NCBI RefSeq assembly: GCF_963259705.1
Contig: NC_081850.1
Coordinates: 34,005,799 to 34,069,798, forward strand
Direction of reading: 5' to 3'
From: Myotis daubentonii
Taxonomy: Eukaryota; Chordata; Mammalia; Chiroptera; Vespertilionidae
DNA: 64,000 nucleotides
Part shown: positions 63,822 to 64,000 of the stretch, piece after piece
Layout of the letters: every line of letters starts with the position of its first letter
Numbering within the stretch: the stretch's first letter is position 1
Position numbers and translations under genes: made by a program
Notes under the pieces: model-generated
Databases searched by the model: none
Seen by the model: only the letters and a program-made list of their open reading frames with translations
What the model was told of the DNA's origin: nothing

Positions 63822-64000
63822 GATTGTTGCCATTTATTGAGGACCTACTACATACCAGGGAATGCACTAGATGCTTTTATAAACACTCTCATGATGTTTT
63901 TCACACGCTATGAAATAGATATTTTAAAAGAAAATGAGGCTCAAGAAGGAACACACAGTTGGTCAGTGAATCACCCAGGATTCAAACCTAGATTCAAGTT
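63822..64000 (-). mobile_element. MIR relic running to the window end
   Basis: In reverse: GCCATTTATTGAGGACCTAC, CCAGGGAATGCACTAGATGC, AAATGAGGCTCAAGAAGG and CCAGGATTCAAACCTAG. It may continue beyond the window. Confidence 0.7.

Larger units (their letters stand above)
49295..64000 (+). other. Intron downstream of exon C
   Basis: From the GTAAGT donor to the window end I find no further exon that accepts phase 1. The stretch holds two HeliBat-type Helitrons, three VES SINEs, L1, L2 and MIR relics, and GTT and ATT tracts. The region 59.6-63.5 kb is largely unnamed AT-rich sequence. Its 183-codon minus-strand ORF (62636-63187) shows no recognisable protein character. Confidence 0.6.

Noticed and set aside
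1..64000. CRISPR array, operons or prophage
   Set aside because: No spaced direct repeats and no long ORFs are present. SINEs, MIR, L2 and spliced exons show mammalian nuclear DNA.
1..64000. Intact endogenous retrovirus
   Set aside because: No paired LTRs, primer-binding site or gag/pol-like frames were seen.

Overview
The window reads as intron-dominated mammalian nuclear DNA, most likely from a vespertilionid (vesper) bat. Three things point there. Seven copies carry the tRNA-derived head and T/CT-rich tail of the bat VES SINE. Two short Helitrons have the terminal structure of the bat HeliBat group. Recent-looking hAT DNA transposons are also present. Old mammalian repeats (MIR, L2, L1, MER5-type hATs, Tigger) fill much of the rest. 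No bacterial-style gene, operon, CRISPR array or intact viral gene was found.

The only convincing host coding sequence is a chain of three + strand exons at 11724-11868, 32399-32567 and 49119-49294. Each has a pyrimidine-rich AG acceptor and a GTAA/GTAAG/GTAAGT donor. Their phases join without a break (0 to 1, 1 to 2, 2 to 1). The joined frame encodes about 163 residues rich in Ser, Pro, His and Gln, which looks like the disordered part of a regulatory or scaffold protein. I could not name the gene. Introns of about 20.5 kb and 16.6 kb separate the exons, and more than 11 kb and 14 kb of apparent intron flank them, so the whole window probably lies inside one very large gene.

Layout: 1-11.7 kb is upstream intron or 5' region with MIR, L2, MER5/MER58-like and L1 fragments. 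Exon A is at 11.7 kb. The 11.9-32.4 kb intron holds a possible broken retrocopy (about 14.9-15.9 kb), a Tigger with a hAT inside it (19.35-20.2 kb), VES SINEs, a 451 bp hAT and several microsatellites. Exon B is at 32.4 kb. The 32.6-49.1 kb intron holds L1 and L2 fragments, CA tracts and a VES SINE. Exon C is at 49.1 kb. The 49.3-64 kb intron holds two HeliBat-type Helitrons, three VES SINEs and nested L1/L2 relics.

The points most worth following are the identity of the three-exon gene, a tandemly doubled terminus on one Helitron, two pairs of diverged repeated segments that match no family I know, and the parent of the possible retrocopy. I saw no evidence for a new biological system. Family names come from pattern recognition without database searches, and repeat borders are approximate unless a target-site duplication is quoted.
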